Source: Druceiella hillmani
Lineage: Eukaryota; Arthropoda; Insecta; Lepidoptera; Hepialidae
Assembly (NCBI GenBank): GCA_039881145.1
Contig: JAYKKI010000029.1
Span: 26,578,001 to 26,642,000, forward strand
DNA: 64,000 bases
Direction of reading: 5' to 3'
In this document: positions 59,601 to 64,000 of the stretch, piece by piece
Layout of the letters: each line of letters opens with the position of its first letter
Position numbering within the stretch: the stretch's first letter is position 1
Made by a program: the position numbers and the translations under genes
Notes under the pieces: generated by a model
Told to the model about the DNA's origin: nothing
The model's database searches: none
The model's input: the letters and a program-made list of their open reading frames with translations, nothing else

Positions 59601-61696
59601 TAATTTTGGAGATCGAGTAGGATAATTTACAATGGAACTTCGTATAACAAAAAAAAAGAAAGAAATCTAAAATTTAAGATCAGACGATTAAACAATTTAG
59701 GGGAAAAATTATATTTTGCATGATTTGATATTAACATAGATTATAACGAAAAGACTATTTGCTAATTAATATTAAAACTTCATTTAATAATATCACCCAC
59801 CATTTTCTTTATTCACTAGATAAATATTATATTCCAGACAATTTTTTTTACGTTTAGACACATCAATTTTGAAGAATAAAAGAATTTGTTAATTTATTTA
59901 GTCGAGGAAAATTGTTCGTAATTATGTTTAATTTATTATTTGTAATTATGTTGTACCAATCATGTTAGTTGGATAATTATTAAATATGAGGATTTCATAA
60001 AGTTTATTTCTTCTTTTCCTTACAGTATAACTCATGACAAGGTTTTCAAGTCAATGGAAGTTCAAAATTTTCCATTTAATCTTGTGAATGTGTCGCTATT
60101 ATGATGAAGTTAGCTCTAATCCGTCTAGGTCATTTATTACAATTATGCTATTCGTCAAAGAGATTTCAAAGCTGGCAAATGGGTTTGACGATGACAAATT
60201 TAATTAATGTTTGTACCTAAAATATTTACTTATGTCTTTGCAGAGCGTGATTAATATTTTACTTAAATTTGGTGGTAAAATATATTCCAAATATTAAATG
60301 AATTATAATTATATTGGATAAGTGGTAAGAAAATTCTTAAAACGATTATTAAGCCTATTGTAATATAATACGACTTCTTGTTTCTGGCAATCTGCTTACG
60401 ACCCGTGAGGGCTAATTTCGCCCTTTTTCTTACAGTCTATACTAATTATAAAAAATACAAAAATGTTTTTACGTGACAAAACTCGACATTTTCAGTTTAA
60501 TAGAAATACGTGATTACAGTTTAACAAAATATCCTATAATTAATTATTATTATGAAAGTAAATACTAACAAAAAAAGTTTTAGGTATACGATAATTGTAA
60601 TTTTTCTCAATTTCAAGGAGACATTTTGCCGGGAAACTTATTTAAACTGCCTGACTACACAAAAATACACAACACAAATGTAGTCGCAGTACTTTTTGCC
60701 TGAAAGAAAAGGAAGGGTTATGCTTTTGTGCGTTTTGTATGTATGTAGAATTTTGTATTTCCGCTTAGCATCCATACAGCTTAATGGTGATATGGGCGTG
60801 CCGGCTTTGTAAACTTCATTATGGAGCAAAATAAAGTTCAACTACGTAGTGAAGACTGGTCCTTACGACTGACTTCGTATAGAAAACTTACCAAAATTTA
60901 AAGACGCGATAAAATTCTCTATTTTGCTTACTTCAAAGCAGCTATGGCTAAAACTTTTTAAAAAAAAATAAGATTACGGAGCAGACGAAACGAAACAGTG
61001 ATGTTAAATACAAAATTTAAGGAAAAACGCAAAGATCATGCCTAACACATTCAGCCCAGAGACGTGAGATTCAACCAATAGAATGCTGGTGTATGTGGAT
61101 AAAAATAAGCTAAACAATTGTTTTAAGTATTTTCGTATTTTATAATCCTATATTGCATTTCTGTGACTAATATTTTTTTTAAATATTTGTCTTTCAACTT
61201 GATCAAAGAAAAAACTTGATGAAGTCCTGACTATTAATTATATTAGTCTGATAATTGCAAATAATGAATATTCCTCGGCTAAATAAATTTAATAAATCCC
61301 CGTTGATCTTCAAAAATGTTATACAACTAATCGTATCAACAAAAAATTGAATATATATCTAGTGAATAAGAAAATGTATTAGAGTAATGTTATTAAACGA
61401 AGTTTTAATGTTAATTAGCAAACGGCCTCATCGTTAATATTGCGGCATACGTTATATTTTTTGCCAACATTTTTATTGGGCCAATCTTAAATTTTTATTT
61501 GTTTCTTTTTCTTTTATTATAAGCAGCACCACTCTAACTCGATCTCCGAAATTAATTGCTCAAATAAAAAACAAATTATTACTCTTAAATTAGAATTTCC
61601 TTCATTATAATTCTTTAAAATACAATATTACCTTGAGCAAGTCGTATGGACTTAAAGATATCACCACACCAAATAGGCTGGCTGACTGAATGAAAT

Positions 61697-61738
61697 AAAA
61701 TTATTGCATTCAATCTTTGGATTTAATGCAATAATTTT
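61697..61738. repeat. Perfect inverted repeat, 14-bp arms
   Basis: AAAATTATTGCATT and AATGCAATAATTTT are exact complements separated by 14 nt. Confidence 0.85.
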
Positions 61739-61953
61739 TCGGCCTCCATCGCTCCATTGACTTACTAATTTGATTGTGGACTTCTAAAATTAGTTAGAAA
61801 GTTTGGTTTCATAAACAACCAATACGGTATTAGATCGCATTTGACCGGATTTTATTAAAGTGTAGAGCGATCAATTTTTGTTTCAATTATTAACATTTGT
61901 ATATTCAAAAGTGTATGGTGAATCAGAAGGTGTTATCGAGAAAATTAAAACAT

Positions 61954-62001
61954 CACGGTTATTTCACATATCTAAGACACGGTTATTTCACATATTTGAG
62001 A
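61954..62001 (+). repeat. 24-bp tandem duplication
   Basis: CACGGTTATTTCACATATCT begins the first 24-bp unit. The second unit follows directly with two substitutions. The unit is a multiple of three and sits in an unsupported open frame. Confidence 0.9.
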
Positions 62002-64000
62002 CGAATTACATTTGAATTGAGTGTAATTAACTCTCAATTTCAAATGCAATTACTCAAAAATATATCTCAGATTATGTTATTTAAACAATAAATAATAAAT
62101 ATGTCTTAGATTATGTTTACATCTACAAAAAATAATTTCGGCCAAAATTAAATATTAATATAATAATTCGCAACGATGTGACTATCTACTGTAATTGTCC
62201 TTAACTACTTCTTCAGAATTTTGGAGATTTGGCGCTTTTATTTATATTTATTAGTGAACAATGACTATAATTTATATTCAGCTACTTCTTTTGCCACAAA
62301 ATAAGATGTTTGAACAAAAATACCCAAAGCTAAACAATAAATAAAACTAAAGACAAATAATGTTCATTAGACGATTGTTAATTGTGGAAAGATAAATAAT
62401 TTATTTTATTACGGATTTTACTGAATGTATTGGTTAAAGTTAATTACAACCGTAAATGTATAATTACCTTGTTGAAGCATAAACTGCAAACAATGTATTA
62501 TTGACATTGCTGACCAAGGTTGCATTTAAGTTATGTAGTGTTGTGCATTGTCGTAAAAACAATATGCACTTTTTAATATAGCTCTGATGCTCATGTTGCA
62601 TCTTGTGATTTCGATTTTCCATCTTCATTTTTCATCTATAATTTTGGCCATATGCAGTTTTCTTCCCTGCAATTGCTCTTTCATCGAATTAATATTCTTT
62701 ATCGTATCATATTTGATTCTGGTCTAAGCTTTATTCTTGAGAGTTTGTGAGCTTTGTTTTTTTCTTAATAGTATATTCTTAGACACTATACTCGAGTAAC
62801 TACAATATTTTAATTAATGTTACATTAGTGACATCTTTGTACTTTATTTTGAAATTTCATATTTCTTTGTGTATTTGGTCAATTGTTGAAGTAAAAAATT
62901 ATCTAAATATAGAGGTAGAAAGGGATTATGTTTATATAATTAGTCTATCGAATTATCAATTCATTTTAAAAACAATACATCGTCCATCAATAGGTTACAC
63001 GGTGCCGAAAATGCTGCAAGAAGTATATATTTTTAACCGGTCTGGTACGTTGTAGTTTCTAATAGCTTGATATTAATTCAATGGGCTCATATTCAAAATA
63101 TTGCCATATTTTTACAACATCCCTAACACCATCTGGAGCGCTTTTGCTTAGTTTCCCTAAAAGCATTTAAGGATTACAGCGAGCTCGAGTGCTTTGTGCC
63201 GTTGAAAACTTTACATGTTGTTGTTAATGGCAAATTATTTCCTACATATTATAAAAGTTTTTTTTATTATTTCGTTTATATTACTTTTAAATATTATTTT
63301 CGGTGAAGAAGGTATCTATAGAAAATAAAACAGCTCTCAGTGATGATGGATCTGGGAACATTTTCAATTACAGACAAAGAAGGAAGAAATTCAGGCTAAA
63401 AGAGGTCAAAGAGCAGTTCTAATTGAAATGATATACATCTCTGTAAGAGATTCATTCGAGTGGAGTGACAGAATCACTCGTACGATGTTCATGCAGAAAC
63501 GGAGCTCAAATAAACGGTTTTGGCGGAACTTCTTCAATGATAACTTGGAATTTATCCATATGTGACGAAATTCTTGGAATAATGATACATAAACAGTTTG
63601 TTATCTCGAGTCAATATTCGTTTACTTATTAAAATTATAACACTAGGATCATTTTTATAATCACTTCTTTGTCTAAGAATCTATGTTTGCATACTTTAAA
63701 CATCTTCAATCAGTATAACTAAAATAAAATCTTGAAAGGGCTGTACTCACTGATCATTATGCTTAACGTACTTATACTGAAACGATAATTTACAATATAC
63801 AGTTTGTTTTTTCATGGCCGTTGAATAAAAGCTTAATTTATTTAAGTTAATGGTTAATTTTAAATTGAATGGGAATTAATGAAAATTACCTTACAAAAGC
63901 ATAAAAAGTTAGCCCTAAAAAGTGAGATAAAATCAGCCAATATCTTGTATTGTTAAGAGAAGTATAGATAACTGAGCTAGAGTTTTGTGTCTAGATTTTT

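Larger units (their letters stand above)
55875..64000. other. Long AT-rich non-coding stretch to window end
   Basis: All open frames here (60 to 75 codons) have AT-noise composition and no motif. Small features are an 18-bp-type duplication GTAGCATGCATCATCA/GTATCATGCATCATCA (56571-56606), a 24-bp tandem duplication at 61954, and a 14-bp-arm inverted repeat at 61697. No RNA gene or transposon protein is recognised. Confidence 0.4.

Overview
The window looks like AT-rich, non-coding insect DNA, most likely from a moth or butterfly (Lepidoptera). I infer this from the base composition, the many (TA)n microsatellites, a tandem array built on a retroelement-type tail ending in a TTTATAATATTAG-like motif, a tRNA-derived SINE, and Jockey/CR1-like LINE fragments. 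No complete protein-coding gene is visible. Nothing bacterial (operons, Shine-Dalgarno sites, IS elements, CRISPR) is present.

Layout. 1-0.33 kb: degenerate repeats. 1.06-3.66 kb: a decayed Helitron Rep/Pif1-type helicase coding region on the + strand. 6.3-7.3 kb: two 105-bp direct repeats bracketing a GC-richer sequence that has a second copy at 20.5 kb. 7.77-9.36 kb: about nine diverged tandem units of a retroelement-tail repeat. 11.3-11.8 kb: an interspersed repeat with a probable inverted relative at 35.7-36.2 kb. 11.9-17.9 kb: a striking cluster of perfect, short-loop inverted repeats. 14.4-15.0 kb: a frameshifted relic of a repetitive invertebrate coding family. 16.7-16.9 kb: a SINE. 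28.6-28.8 kb: the best candidate host exon, with an acceptor, an ATG after an in-frame stop, and a donor. 33.1-33.6 kb: a LINE 3' end. 38.7-39.1 and 46.5-46.9 kb: an inverted pair of one repeat family, the first abutting a 237-bp element with 45-bp inverted ends and a (TA)n core. 41.7 and 43.8 kb: two copies of a roughly 240-bp non-coding element. 44.4 kb: a 106-bp near-perfect foldback. 53.0-53.9 kb: a LINE reverse-transcriptase relic. 55.4 kb: a microRNA-precursor-like hairpin. 55.7 kb: a weak exon candidate.

The window reads as an intron or intergenic region containing old transposon relics. The host-gene evidence is one candidate first coding exon (28617-28819, phase 1 donor), one weak internal exon candidate (55725-55874), and possible promoter-like stretches (17.3-17.7 and 32.2-32.4 kb). 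The most interesting unexplained signals are the unrelated perfect short-loop palindromes, the two duplicated non-coding elements, and the 55.4-kb hairpin.
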